A DNA stretch of 64,000 bases, taken from AP-15 sp963785565 (GTDB taxonomy: Bacteria > Pseudomonadota > Alphaproteobacteria > ATCC43930 > CGMCC-115725). Positions 26,541-34,413 of this stretch are shown in pieces (within the stretch, counting starts at the first letter, position 1; each line of letters opens with the position of its first letter). Location of the stretch: assembly GCA_963785565.1 (NCBI GenBank), contig CAWAVV010000049.1, positions 15,812-79,811 of the forward strand, in the 5' to 3' direction. The notes below the pieces were generated by a model. That model was given only the letters and a program-made list of their open reading frames with translations, was not told the DNA's origin and ran no database searches. The position numbers were made by a program, and so were the translations under genes.

Positions 26541-27500
26541 ATGACCCAGGCGTTCGCCGCCGCCGCGCCGCTGTTGGATCCGCGCAAATTCCGGGATCCG
26601 CTGATCACCGCCCGGGGCGAACCGCGGGCGCGCGTTGCGCTCAAAGCGCTGGAGACGCTGTGGTTTAACACCGGGACTTTGTGCAATCTGACCTGCCAGA
26701 ATTGCTATATCGAATCCTCGCCAAAAAATGATCGGCTGGCTTATTTGACCATCGCGGAGGTCGCTCGCTATCTCGACGAGATCGCGGAGCTGCGGCTCGG
26801 CACTGAGTTGATCGGGTTTACCGGCGGCGAGCCGTTTATGAACCGCGATCTGCCGGCGATGCTGGAGGAAGCACTGTCGCGCGGTTTTCGCGCGATCGTG
26901 CTGACCAATGCGATGAAGCCGATGCATAAGATGAAACCGGCGCTTCTCGCGTTGCGCGAACGCTTTGGCGACCGTTTGACCCTGCGCGTTTCGCTCGACC
27001 ATTACGGCCGCGCCGTCCATGAGCTGGAGCGGGGCAGGCGCAGTTGGGCGCCGACGATCGACGGGCTCGTCTGGCTCGCCGAGAATGGCTTCTCGATCAA
27101 CGTCGCCAGCCGATATCTGTCGGGCGAGCCCGAGGCCGCGCTGCGCCGCGGTTTTGCCGAGCTCTTCGCCGAGCTCGGCATCGCGCTCGACGCGGATGAC
27201 CCGGTGGCGCTGATGATCTTCCCGGAAATGGATGCCACCGTCGATGTCCCGGAGATAACCGAGGCATGCTGGGGCATTCTCGGCAAATCGCCGCAGAGCG
27301 TGATGTGCGCGACCTCGCGCATGGTGGTCAAACACAAGGGCGCCGTACAACCGAGCGTGATCGCCTGCACCCTTCTGCCCTACAACCCGCTCTGGGATCT
27401 CGGCCCGAGCCTGGCTGGGGCGCGCGGCGCGGTGTCGCTCAACCACCCGCATTGCGCCAAATTCTGCGTGCTCGGCGGGGCCGCCTGCAGCCGGAGCTAA
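26541..27500 (+). CDS. Radical SAM protein
   Basis: A 319-residue radical SAM enzyme. The 4Fe-4S cluster motif CxxxCxxC is in TLCNLTCQNCYIESS (about residues 51-62). The SAM-binding GGE-type motif is IGFTGGEPFMNRDL. A conserved SLDHYGRAVHELERGRRSW follows. C-terminal cysteines (VIACTLLPYN, HPHCAKFCVLGGAACSRS) may hold an auxiliary cluster, but there is no full SPASM domain. The start ATG 26541 is preceded by GAGGCTCC. The substrate is not known, and no precursor peptide or partner was recognised next to it. Confidence 0.8.
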   Translation: MTQAFAAAAPLLDPRKFRDPLITARGEPRARVALKALETLWFNTGTLCNLTCQNCYIESSPKNDRLAYLTIAEVARYLDEIAELRLGTELIGFTGGEPFMNRDLPAMLEEALSRGFRAIVLTNAMKPMHKMKPALLALRERFGDRLTLRVSLDHYGRAVHELERGRRSWAPTIDGLVWLAENGFSINVASRYLSGEPEAALRRGFAELFAELGIALDADDPVALMIFPEMDATVDVPEITEACWGILGKSPQSVMCATSRMVVKHKGAVQPSVIACTLLPYNPLWDLGPSLAGARGAVSLNHPHCAKFCVLGGAACSRS

Positions 27501-27691
27501 GGACGGCGACATTCCTTGCCCCGCAAGCAGGGAAAGGGCAGGGTGCGGTGCTTTCGACCGCGATCGGAAAGTCAATCGACGCGGACCGGGCGTACCTCAC
27601 TCCGTCGCCCTGCCCATGGGGCGCAGGGCCGCAAGTGAGGGACCATCGGAGTTCGGGTTTCCGCAATCTTGCCGAATGGAGGAGGTCATCT

Positions 27692-27991
27692 ATGTCTGAG
27701 CGTCTAGGAGCAGAACGGTTTATTCCGACCTTGGAAGGTTTGGCTGCCGCTGGTGGCGTCTCGGTGCTGACTATTCTTGCCGCCCTGCGAAACTCAGCGA
27801 TTTGGGAGATCGTTGGCGGTGGTCCTGGCGGAGGCGTCGACGCACGCACCTTCTCAGCCGAGGGCAAAACCGAGCTGCATGCTCAATTGGGAGAGATCCT
27901 TTCGGGCGTGATGCTAAAGGTGAGGGAAGGCGATCTTGGCGCGGCGCTGATCGCGGCGCGCATTGCAACGCAGCGGGCGGCCATCCGCTAG
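27692..27991 (+). CDS. Small hypothetical protein
   Basis: A 99-residue protein with a very strong ribosome-binding site (GGAGGAGG, ending 5 bases before ATG 27692). It contains FIPTLEGLAAAGGVSVLTIL, a Gly-rich GGGPGGGVDARTF, and an amphipathic C-terminal helix. No signal peptide or known motif is present. The gap before it (27501-27691) contains GC-rich inverted segments (GCAGGGAAAGGGCAGGG, GCCCTGCCCATGGGGCGCAG) that may end the radical SAM transcript. Function unknown; judged real from its start site and codon use. Confidence 0.6.
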   Translation: MSERLGAERFIPTLEGLAAAGGVSVLTILAALRNSAIWEIVGGGPGGGVDARTFSAEGKTELHAQLGEILSGVMLKVREGDLGAALIAARIATQRAAIR

Positions 27992-28125
27992 CACGGCCGC
28001 GCCCCGTTCCGGTCGCGCCTGCTGGACAGTCGATCCCGGCAACGGGACGCATGGCTTCGGAGAATTACGACGGGTCTCGCCGCGCTCAGCCCATCCTGGA
28101 TTGCCGAAGACAAAGGGAGTGTCCG

Positions 28126-28527
28126 ATGCGAACCGTCATTTCCCAGTCGGTCGTCCTGCCGGCCCCGGCCGAACATCTGTTCGAGATGTACATCGATCCC
28201 GCAAAGCACGCCGCGATCACCGGTGCGCCGGTCGCGATCGGCGTCGCCCCGGGATCACCATTCCACGCCTTCAATGGCGCTCTGAGCGGTGCGATTCTCC
28301 GGATCATACCGCAACGGCTGGTGGTGCAATCCTGGCGCTCGGTCAAATTTAACGAGGGTGATCCGGATTCGACCCTGATTCTCGCATTCGCGCCGGAAGG
28401 AACAAACGGACGAAACGGAAGAATAGACCTCATTCATCTCGACGTGCCGGACCACGATTATCAAGGAGTGGTCGAGGGCTGGGAGACGCATTATTGGGCC
28501 CCCTGGCGGCGTTATCTCGCCGGCTGA
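28126..28527 (+). CDS. SRPBCC/AHSA1-family protein
   Basis: A 133-residue START-like fold protein: ISQSVVLPAPAEHLFEMYID at the N-terminus, SGAILRIIPQRLVVQSWRSV in the middle, and the typical end VVEGWETHYWAPWRRYLAG. The family binds hydrophobic ligands or acts as an Hsp90-activator-like domain; the ligand here is unknown. AAGGGAG precedes ATG 28126. It is on the same strand as the secreted amidohydrolase that follows after 116 bp. Confidence 0.75.
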   Translation: MRTVISQSVVLPAPAEHLFEMYIDPAKHAAITGAPVAIGVAPGSPFHAFNGALSGAILRIIPQRLVVQSWRSVKFNEGDPDSTLILAFAPEGTNGRNGRIDLIHLDVPDHDYQGVVEGWETHYWAPWRRYLAG

Positions 28528-28643
28528 CACGAGCACCGCGCGTGCCGACCGCCGCCCGAAGCCATCCTGTCCGACGGCTCCCGCACGCGCCTTACAACGC
28601 GCGAGAACCGCCGCCACTTAATTTGCAAAACGACAGGTGGGGC

Positions 28644-29786
28644 ATGAACCAGCTCGCTCATTCCCTGTGGCCCATCGTCACCGGGACCCGCTGTCGCCCC
28701 AGCCGCGCGCTGCCCGCGCTGCTCCTGTTCGCGTCCCTTCTTTGCTTTCTGCCGGTGGCTATGTCGACGGCGGCTGCGCAAAGCGGCATCCCCTTCGCCG
28801 ACGCGCACACCCATCTGCTCAGACACCTTTCCGAGGCGGGCGGCGGGGGGTACGGCGGACGCGGCCGCCGCGCGAGCGCGGGCCTGGGCCCGAGTGCAGC
28901 AGCATCGACCGCGCTCGCGCTGATGGACCGATTTGGGGTGTCCTACGCCATCCTAGCGCCGCCCCCGCTACCAGCCGGGCGCGAGGGTGCTGCCGGCAGC
29001 GGCGAGCTGCAGGCCGTCGCGCGTCAATACCCCACGCGCTTCGCCTTTTCGGCGGGCGGCGAATCGTTGAACCCGCTGATCCAAAGTACGCCGCCGGGGA
29101 ATGTGACAGCGGACGTGCTCGGCCGCTTCCAAGAGCAGGCCCGGACCATCGCCGAGGCGGGTGCTGCGGCCTTCGGCGAGCTGGCGGCGGAGCATTTCTC
29201 GTCCCATATCGGCAACCACCCCTATGAATCCGCGCCCCCGGATCATCCGCTTCTCCTCGCCCTCGCCGACATCGCCGCGCAATACAACATGCCGATCGAG
29301 CTGCACATGGAGGCGGTGCCGCGTGATATGCCGTTTCCCGATGCGAACGTCGCGGGCCCGCCCAACCCGGCCAGCATCGCCGCGAACATCGCGGCCTTCG
29401 AGCGGCTGCTCGACCACAATCCGAGGGCGCGGATCGTCTGGGTGCACGCGGGCTGGGATCTGACCGGTGAGCGCACCGTGTCGCTGATGCGCGCGCTCTT
29501 AGCGAAACATCCCAATCTCTACATGAGCGTCAAATCCGACAACGCGGGGACACCGGCCACCGCGCCCTTTCTGCCCGGCGGCGGCCTCAAGCCCGGATGG
29601 CTGGCGATGCTGGAGGCGTTCCCCGACCGCTTCGTCGTTGGCGGCGACCAGTTTTACGACGAGCCGCAGATCATCCGGACCTACCGGGCACGGGCATTCG
29701 TCGATGCGCTCCCGGCGGAAATCGCCCGCCGGATCGCCTACGAGAACGTCAAGTACATTTATCGCCTGCCCGCGGCATTGCGCTGA
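28644..29786 (+). CDS. Secreted amidohydrolase family 2 protein
   Basis: A 380-residue protein with a signal peptide (ALPALLLFASLLCFLPVAMS, AAAQ). A metal-dependent TIM barrel follows: PFADAHTHLLRHLSE holds the first His pair, PIELHMEA and RIVWVHAGWD hold later ligands, and FVVGGDQFYDEP holds the likely catalytic Asp. The start ATG 28644 has AGGTGGGG upstream; the frame is open further upstream but lacks a site. It is predicted to hydrolyse or decarboxylate a small carboxylate or lactone in the periplasm. The substrate is unknown. Confidence 0.75.
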   Translation: MNQLAHSLWPIVTGTRCRPSRALPALLLFASLLCFLPVAMSTAAAQSGIPFADAHTHLLRHLSEAGGGGYGGRGRRASAGLGPSAAASTALALMDRFGVSYAILAPPPLPAGREGAAGSGELQAVARQYPTRFAFSAGGESLNPLIQSTPPGNVTADVLGRFQEQARTIAEAGAAAFGELAAEHFSSHIGNHPYESAPPDHPLLLALADIAAQYNMPIELHMEAVPRDMPFPDANVAGPPNPASIAANIAAFERLLDHNPRARIVWVHAGWDLTGERTVSLMRALLAKHPNLYMSVKSDNAGTPATAPFLPGGGLKPGWLAMLEAFPDRFVVGGDQFYDEPQIIRTYRARAFVDALPAEIARRIAYENVKYIYRLPAALR

Positions 29787-29862
29787 CCCCGATCAGCTCC
29801 CACCACGACCGCCAAGCCCACCGCGCCGCGCCGCGCCGCCCCAGACAACAGCCCGCGCGATA

Positions 29863-29914
29863 ATCCGTCATTCCCGCGAAAGCGCAATCATCCGTCATTC
29901 CCGCAAAAGCGGGA
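29863..29914. repeat. Tandem GTCATTCCCGC(A/G)AAAGCG repeat
   Basis: Two direct copies, ATCCGTCATTCCCGCGAAAG at 29863 and ATCCGTCATTCCCGCAAAAG at 29889. The second extends to CGGGAA, forming a CCCGC/GCGGG hairpin. This is the same class as the element at 22087-22165. Confidence 0.6.
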
Positions 29915-30026
29915 AACCAGGGAAAACGAGGCTAAGCAAGTGAAAATAGATCGAGGATCAAATAAGCAAACTAACTTTCTCATCCCGGCGTAGGAGCGTG
30001 TAAAGAAATTAATCTTCCCTAGAAAC

Positions 30027-30123
30027 GTCATTCCGGGGCGGCCCGAAGGGCCGAGCCCGGAACCCAAGAACACCCGAATTTCCAATATGTTCGACGTCCG
30101 GTGTTCATGGGTTCCGGGCTCGC
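30027..30123. repeat. Intergenic palindromic element (GTCATTCCGGGGC family), 3'-truncated copy
   Basis: Starts GTCATTCCGGGGCGGCCCG and shares AGCCCGGAACCCAAGAACAC and GTGTTCATGGGTTCCGGGCT with the complete copy at 10291-10409. It lacks the closing GCCCCGGAATGAC arm, and the loop differs (AT-rich), so it is a decayed or truncated member. Confidence 0.65.
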
Positions 30124-30208
30124 GGATGAGGTTGAGCGGATCGTGATCTAAGACGGTCTCTTCTGCGCCGGAACTGGCCCGTCACCTGGCTGCGTGAGGC
30201 GGTCTGGC

Positions 30209-31012
30209 TCACGCTCCTTGGCGCTCTCCACTGGCAATTCGGTACTCGGCTTCCGGCTTGACCGGCCCGCCGGTATCACCCAGGTCGCGCCGCGCCTCTT
30301 CGCGTACCGCACGGCGTATGTCCTCGGAAACGCCGAGCAGCGCCTGACCGGTCGAGCAGCCGCCGCGTTCAAAGGGACCGTAATAGGCGTCGAACGACGG
30401 TAGCACAAAGGCGTGCCTGACCGTATCGGTCGCGAAGTCGGCGAAGCCGGCCGCGTCGAAGAGCGACCGCAGTTTTGACGCTTTGGCGAGCGCGAAGGTG
30501 CGGGCGACGGACTCGGCCAAGCCCGGTACGTACCGCGCGATCATAACGTTGATCTGATGGTTGTAGGAGCGCTCGACCACGGTATTGACCGAGACCGCCA
30601 TGCGCCCGCCGGGACGCAGCACACGGCGAAATTCCATTAGGCCCCGCACCGGGTCGGGAAAGAAAATCAGTCCGAGATTGCAGAGGACCGCGTCGAAACT
30701 CTCGTCGGGAAATGGAAGCGCCTGTCCGTCCTCGACCGAGAGCGCAACGTTTGGCGCGTCGCCGAGACGCTCGCGCGCCTTTGCAACCATCGCCGGCGAG
30801 ATGTCGGCGGCGGTGACATGGCCGGTCGGGCCGACCGCGGCGAGGGCCGCTTCGGCGGAGAGCCCAGTACCTGTCGCGATGTCAAGGACGCGCATGCCCG
30901 GAGCAACACCGGCGGCCCGCAACAAGAAGGGCATGAAGTACGCCGTGACATGCGCGAACGCCTGGTCGTACAGCGCCGCCGCCTCATCCTTGAAGGTAAG
31001 TTCCTCCGCCAT
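30209..31012 (-). CDS. Class I SAM-dependent methyltransferase
   Basis: A 267-residue UbiE/Methyltransf_11-type enzyme. Motif I is MRVLDIATGTGLSAEAAL, motif II is TAADISPAMVAKARERLG, motif III is FDAVLCNLGLIFFPDP, and the LRPGGRMAVSV segment follows. The start at 31012 (MAEELTFKDEAAALYD) has GGAGCCGGGG just upstream; a much longer frame upstream is not credible as coding. The substrate is unknown. It is followed at its 3' side by the repeat-filled convergent gap. Confidence 0.85.
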   Translation of the reverse strand: MAEELTFKDEAAALYDQAFAHVTAYFMPFLLRAAGVAPGMRVLDIATGTGLSAEAALAAVGPTGHVTAADISPAMVAKARERLGDAPNVALSVEDGQALPFPDESFDAVLCNLGLIFFPDPVRGLMEFRRVLRPGGRMAVSVNTVVERSYNHQINVMIARYVPGLAESVARTFALAKASKLRSLFDAAGFADFATDTVRHAFVLPSFDAYYGPFERGGCSTGQALLGVSEDIRRAVREEARRDLGDTGGPVKPEAEYRIASGERQGA

Positions 31013-31242
31013 CCCCGGCTCCCGTTTCTTGTCCTTGTCGTCGACGGCATGTTTTCTAACACCAAATGGCCGGAGGCAAGGCCGCAACCACCCTGCACGG
31101 AGGTATAGGTGCGAACGTCGGCGATGGGTAGTGGGCCAGTTTGGCGATTTCTTGGACTTCAGGAGCTCGCTTTCGCTTGACCGGTGTCTCGATGGCGGCC
31201 CTGGCGTCATCGGCTCCCGAGGGGATGGCGTTCACCTGTGTC

Positions 31243-31632
31243 TCACCCCTTGGCGATAAAAGCGACCGCGTCGATCTCGATGCGTGCCCCAAGCAGAAGG
31301 CCGGCGACCTGGAGTGCGGTCGATGTGGGCGGATTATTCGGGAAGACCTCGCCGCGCACCTTGGAGAATTCGTCATAGGGTGCAAGGTCCGTGAGGTAGA
31401 CCTTGATGCTCACGATTTTGTCCATGTCAGCGTTGAGCTTGCGCAGGGACTCGCGGATGCGATCGAAGGTGACGCGCACTTCCTGCTCGAAGCTGACGGG
31501 CTTGTTGTCCGGTGGGATCGCCACGCCCACTTGACCCGCGACGAAGATCCAGCTGCCGGCTTCGGTATCGATACGCAGTGCCTCGCTGAAGCTCTTCGCA
31601 ATCGGGCTGGCGAGATGTCGCATTGTGCTCAT
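31243..31632 (-). CDS. RidA/YjgF-family enamine/imine deaminase-like protein
   Basis: A 129-residue RidA-fold protein: WIFVAGQVGVAIPPDN, FEQEVRVTFDRIRESLRKL, DKIVSIKVYLTDLAPYDEF and VFPNNPPTSTALQVAGLLLG, ending RIEIDAVAFIAKG. The usual substrate-binding Arg position reads STALQV rather than the R-containing TRTxV motif, so it may not be a true enamine deaminase. The start at 31632 follows GGAGCGGGG. It stands alone between the methyltransferase and a divergent SnoaL-like gene. Confidence 0.8.
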   Translation of the reverse strand: MSTMRHLASPIAKSFSEALRIDTEAGSWIFVAGQVGVAIPPDNKPVSFEQEVRVTFDRIRESLRKLNADMDKIVSIKVYLTDLAPYDEFSKVRGEVFPNNPPTSTALQVAGLLLGARIEIDAVAFIAKG

Positions 31633-31983
31633 GATGGGACCCCGCTCCTGAGCGGTCTCGATAGTGGTGGCCCTTCCTGCGGGACATCGAGCCCGAGGCC
31701 CGCTGTCCCGCGGTCGATATCCGGTCCTTTTGGCATGCGGCATGGCGGGGTGGCGAGGGCATTTGCGAGCCGCCACATTCAAACTGTTCCACTACCCGGC
31801 GATGTCCGTACCGGGGCAAAGGCGGTCATCAGATGCGAACCGTCGCTTGATCAGACCGATAAGCCCGATCACCAGGCAGAGGGTGCAGTGGCCTTTACAT
31901 AGCCCTTCGACAAGGCGGCGGGGCAGGGGTAGGCTTTGGTGAAATCCGGTCGAGCCGGACCGAAAATGCTTTGGGAGGAAACC
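31633..31983. other. Gene-free divergent region (351 bp)
   Basis: Lies between the divergent RidA-like and SnoaL-like genes. Frames exist on both strands but lack coding character, ribosome-binding sites or recognisable motifs. It is expected to hold the two promoters; no clear boxes were seen. Confidence 0.4.
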
Positions 31984-32442
31984 ATGGATGTGACCCGGCG
32001 TAATTTGGCGATCACGGGCGCGGTCGCGCTCGGCGCGGCGAGCCTGTTGGGCGGTTCCACGGTGCTTGCCGACGCGTCCGACGAGGCGGCGGTCAAGGAC
32101 TCGGTCGAGGCGTTGCGCAAGGCATTGCTTGCGGCCGACAAGGCGCAGCTGGAGGCGCTGGCGGCCGCTCAGCTGAGCTACGGCCATTCGAGCGGCAAGG
32201 TTCAGAACAAGTCCGAGTTCGTCGATGGCGTGATGACCCGCAAGGCGGTGGTCAAATCGCTCGATTTTCCGGAACTCACCGTCGCGGTGGCCGGCGACGC
32301 CGCGATCGCGCGCCATCTCTACGTCTCCGACTCGGAAACCGACGGCAAACCCAACCATACCCGGATCGGCGTGCTCGCGGTCTGGCAAAAGCAGGACGGC
32401 AGCTGGAAGCTGCTGGCGCGTCAGGCCTATAAGCTGACCTGA
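31984..32442 (+). CDS. Exported SnoaL/NTF2-like (DUF4440-type) protein with Tat-like signal
   Basis: A 152-residue protein. The N-terminus MDVTRRNLAITGAVALGAAS resembles a twin-arginine signal (TRRNLAI). The NTF2-like fold follows: VKDSVEALRKALLAADKAQL, LSYGHSSGKVQNKSEFVDGV and GVLAVWQKQDGSWKLLARQA, ending YKLT. GGGAGGAAACC precedes ATG 31984. Family members are small ligand-binding or isomerase-like proteins; nothing here indicates the ligand. Confidence 0.75.
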   Translation: MDVTRRNLAITGAVALGAASLLGGSTVLADASDEAAVKDSVEALRKALLAADKAQLEALAAAQLSYGHSSGKVQNKSEFVDGVMTRKAVVKSLDFPELTVAVAGDAAIARHLYVSDSETDGKPNHTRIGVLAVWQKQDGSWKLLARQAYKLT

Positions 32443-32518
32443 CCGGCGGCTCGGCCGATCGCGGGGTTAGGGGGCGGGGCCGGAATGCGGTCACTACGCC
32501 TCGTAGGCGAGGAGGCAT

Positions 32519-32947
32519 ATGACCGATCCCTACGACCTGCAGCGCTTCATCGCCGCCCAGAACCCGGTCTTCGATCAGGTGCGCGCGGAATTGCACGCCG
32601 GCCGTAAACGCGGTCATTGGATGTGGTTTGTCTTCCCGCAGATCAAGGGTCTCGGCAGCAGCCCGATGGCGCGGAAATACGCGATTTCTTCATGGGCCGA
32701 AGCCGAAGCCTATCTGGACCATCCGATCCTCGGGCCGAGGCTGCGCGAGTGCACCCGTCTGGTGGCCGCGGTCCAGGGCCGCTCGATCGGCGACATTCTC
32801 GGCTATCCCGACGAGCTCAAATTCCGCTCGTCGATGACCCTGTTCGCCCACACTGCGCCCGGCGGCAAACCCTTCACCGACGCCCTGGAAAAGTATTTTC
32901 CCGAGGGTTTCGACCCGCTGACCCTCGAACGGCTTCGGGCCTCGTAA
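32519..32947 (+). CDS. DUF1810 family protein
   Basis: A 142-residue protein with the family blocks DPYDLQRFIAAQNPVFDQV, HWMWFVFPQIKGLGSSPMA, ILGPRLRECTRLVAAVQG and a KFRSSMTLFAHTAP segment, ending near FDPLTLERL. The length equals the family norm. AGGCGAGGAGG lies directly before ATG 32519. The biochemical role of the family is not established, and the neighbours give no further hint. Confidence 0.85.
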   Translation: MTDPYDLQRFIAAQNPVFDQVRAELHAGRKRGHWMWFVFPQIKGLGSSPMARKYAISSWAEAEAYLDHPILGPRLRECTRLVAAVQGRSIGDILGYPDELKFRSSMTLFAHTAPGGKPFTDALEKYFPEGFDPLTLERLRAS

Positions 32948-33052
32948 AATCGCCCATTTCGCATGGCATCCTGCGAGCAGATCGCGTCCCAGGGCGCGGC
33001 TCCAAACAACAGCACGGAGATGCCGATGGTTGATTTTGCCGGGCGGGCACTA

Positions 33053-33227
33053 ATTCCCGGTTCCGCCGATTTATTTCCCGTTTAGGCCGAAATAAATTCC
33101 CGGTTAGGCCGCGACGGGAATTCGCTCGTAAACGATTGATCGGGCGTGCAATTTCGGTGGCTAGAGTGACCCAATATCGGCAGAATCCGGAAATTCCCGG
33201 TTACTTTCCCGGTTCACGGGAATTCGC
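33053..33227. repeat. Cluster of ATTCCCGGTT / ACGGGAATTCGC repeats with hairpins
   Basis: Repeated short units: ATTCCCGGTT at 33053, ATTTCCCGTTTAGGCCG at 33073, AATTCCCGGTTAGGCCG at 33095, AATTCCCGGTTA at 33192 and TTTCCCGGTTCA at 33205. The reverse arm ACGGGAATTCGC occurs at 33114-33125 and 33216-33227. Two compact hairpins result (AATTCCCG...CGGGAATT and TTCCCGGTTCACGGGAA). The right end encodes the C-terminus of the DUF488 gene. Confidence 0.65.
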
Positions 33228-33683
33228 CATGGCGTGAACCGTGAGGTGGCGGACCGCGAAGCCATGGCGCGCCTCCAGGATCTCGGCGATCCGGCGGCGG
33301 TGGCACATCCGCCAGTCGGCCTCGTAGCACAGCAGGCAGCTCGGGTTCGTCCTAGCGATTTCGGCGGCTTGCTGCAGGTCGAACGCGGCTTCGGGACGGC
33401 TGAGTTTCTCGTCGACGATCGCCCAGAAGCGGTCCCATTCGCGGCGCCGGTTGGCGAGGCGGCCTTCGGGAGGGGTGCCGAGTGCCGCCAGATGAACATA
33501 GCGCAGGCCGGCCTCCTCGATCGCGGCGGCGAGCTGGCGTTTCGAAAAACCCGGCCGGCGCGAGATCGGCCGGTCGCGAACGTCGATCAGGGTGGCCACC
33601 CCGGCCGCCTTCAGGGCAGCGATAACGTCTTGCGGCAAAGCCTTTTCGTAGCCGATCGAGTAGAGCGCCTTGGCGCCGGTCAC
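33201..33683 (-). CDS. DUF488 domain protein
   Basis: A 160-residue DUF488 protein: ALYSIGYEKALPQDVIAALK, TLIDVRDRPISRRPGFSKRQ, LRYVHLAALGTPPEGR, and the Cys/His-containing NPSCLLCYEADWRMCHRRRI. The family is of unproven function, though the conserved SIGY and DVR motifs are intact. Its last residues (ANSREPGK) are encoded inside a repeat cluster, so the natural C-terminus may have been replaced. The YqgE-like gene ends 7 bp upstream, so the two are co-transcribed. Confidence 0.85.
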   Translation of the reverse strand: MTGAKALYSIGYEKALPQDVIAALKAAGVATLIDVRDRPISRRPGFSKRQLAAAIEEAGLRYVHLAALGTPPEGRLANRRREWDRFWAIVDEKLSRPEAAFDLQQAAEIARTNPSCLLCYEADWRMCHRRRIAEILEARHGFAVRHLTVHAMANSREPGK

Positions 33684-33690
33684 GCGAGCC

Positions 33691-34335
33691 TCACAAGTCG
33701 CGGGTGCGGCGGGCCATCGCCTCGTCCCACAGATTGCCGCGGTCGTCGTCGAAGATCAGCTTGGGATCGCCGGTGGTGGTGAACCAGTCGCGATGGTCGA
33801 TCTCGCCGTCGAGCTGTCCTGGTCCCCAGCCGGCATAGCCAAAGGCAAAGAGGCTCTTCTTTGGCCCGTGGTGGCGGCCGATGTCGCGCAGGATCTCCTT
33901 GTCCGCGGTCATCGCCACGACGCCGACGGCAAGAGTGTCGGGGCGACGGTACTCGCTGCTGTGCACGACAAAACCAAGCTCCGGCTGCACCGGGCCGCCG
34001 GCAAAAACCAGGAGGCTGCCGTCGACCCCGGCGGCCTGGTCACCGGTCCCCTCCAGCAGGCTCTTGATCGTACGCTGCTCGATCGGGCGGTTGATGACGA
34101 TGCCGAACGCGCCGTTCCGGTCGTGCCGCAGCAGCAGGATCACCGTGTGGGAGAAGCGCGGGTCCCCCATCGTCGGCGCGGCGATCAGGATCTGCCCGGC
34201 GAGCGAGCCGGCATCGGTGTTGGTGTCGCTATCGGTGTGTTCGGGCGGCGCGGTACCAAGCAGCATCACCGCCATCAGCAATCCTGCCGCGGCAATCGGC
34301 AGCGAGCGCAGGCGCCGGAGGCGGGCGGAAGTCAT
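33691..34335 (-). CDS. YqgE/AlgH family protein with N-terminal signal/anchor
   Basis: A 214-residue protein. The YqgE domain starts about residue 44 (LAGQILIAAPTMGDPRFSHT) and shows the signatures RNGAFGIVINRPIEQ, FAGGPVQPELGFVVHS, and KSLFAFGYAGWGPGQLDGEI. Cytoplasmic YqgE proteins normally begin at that point. Here a basic segment and a hydrophobic stretch (IAAAGLLMAVMLLGTAPP) plus an acidic linker precede it, predicting export or membrane anchoring. The start lies 78 bp from the divergent NHL gene. The function of the family is not settled. Confidence 0.85.
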   Translation of the reverse strand: MTSARLRRLRSLPIAAAGLLMAVMLLGTAPPEHTDSDTNTDAGSLAGQILIAAPTMGDPRFSHTVILLLRHDRNGAFGIVINRPIEQRTIKSLLEGTGDQAAGVDGSLLVFAGGPVQPELGFVVHSSEYRRPDTLAVGVVAMTADKEILRDIGRHHGPKKSLFAFGYAGWGPGQLDGEIDHRDWFTTTGDPKLIFDDDRGNLWDEAMARRTRDL

Positions 34336-34413
34336 GCCGTCAGCTTACATCCGCGCGCGCCGGGTCGGAAAGCGGTGCTAAGATCGGAGCCGTTGGCGAG
34401 AGGACAGCTTTTG

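Larger units (their letters stand above)
29787..30208. other. Gene-free convergent gap rich in dispersed repeats (422 bp)
   Basis: Between the amidohydrolase and the convergent methyltransferase gene. It contains two copies of a short GTCATTCCCGC repeat (29863-29914), an AT-rich stretch (29930-30020) and a truncated copy of the large palindromic element (30027-30123). No ORF with coding character was found. Confidence 0.6.
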
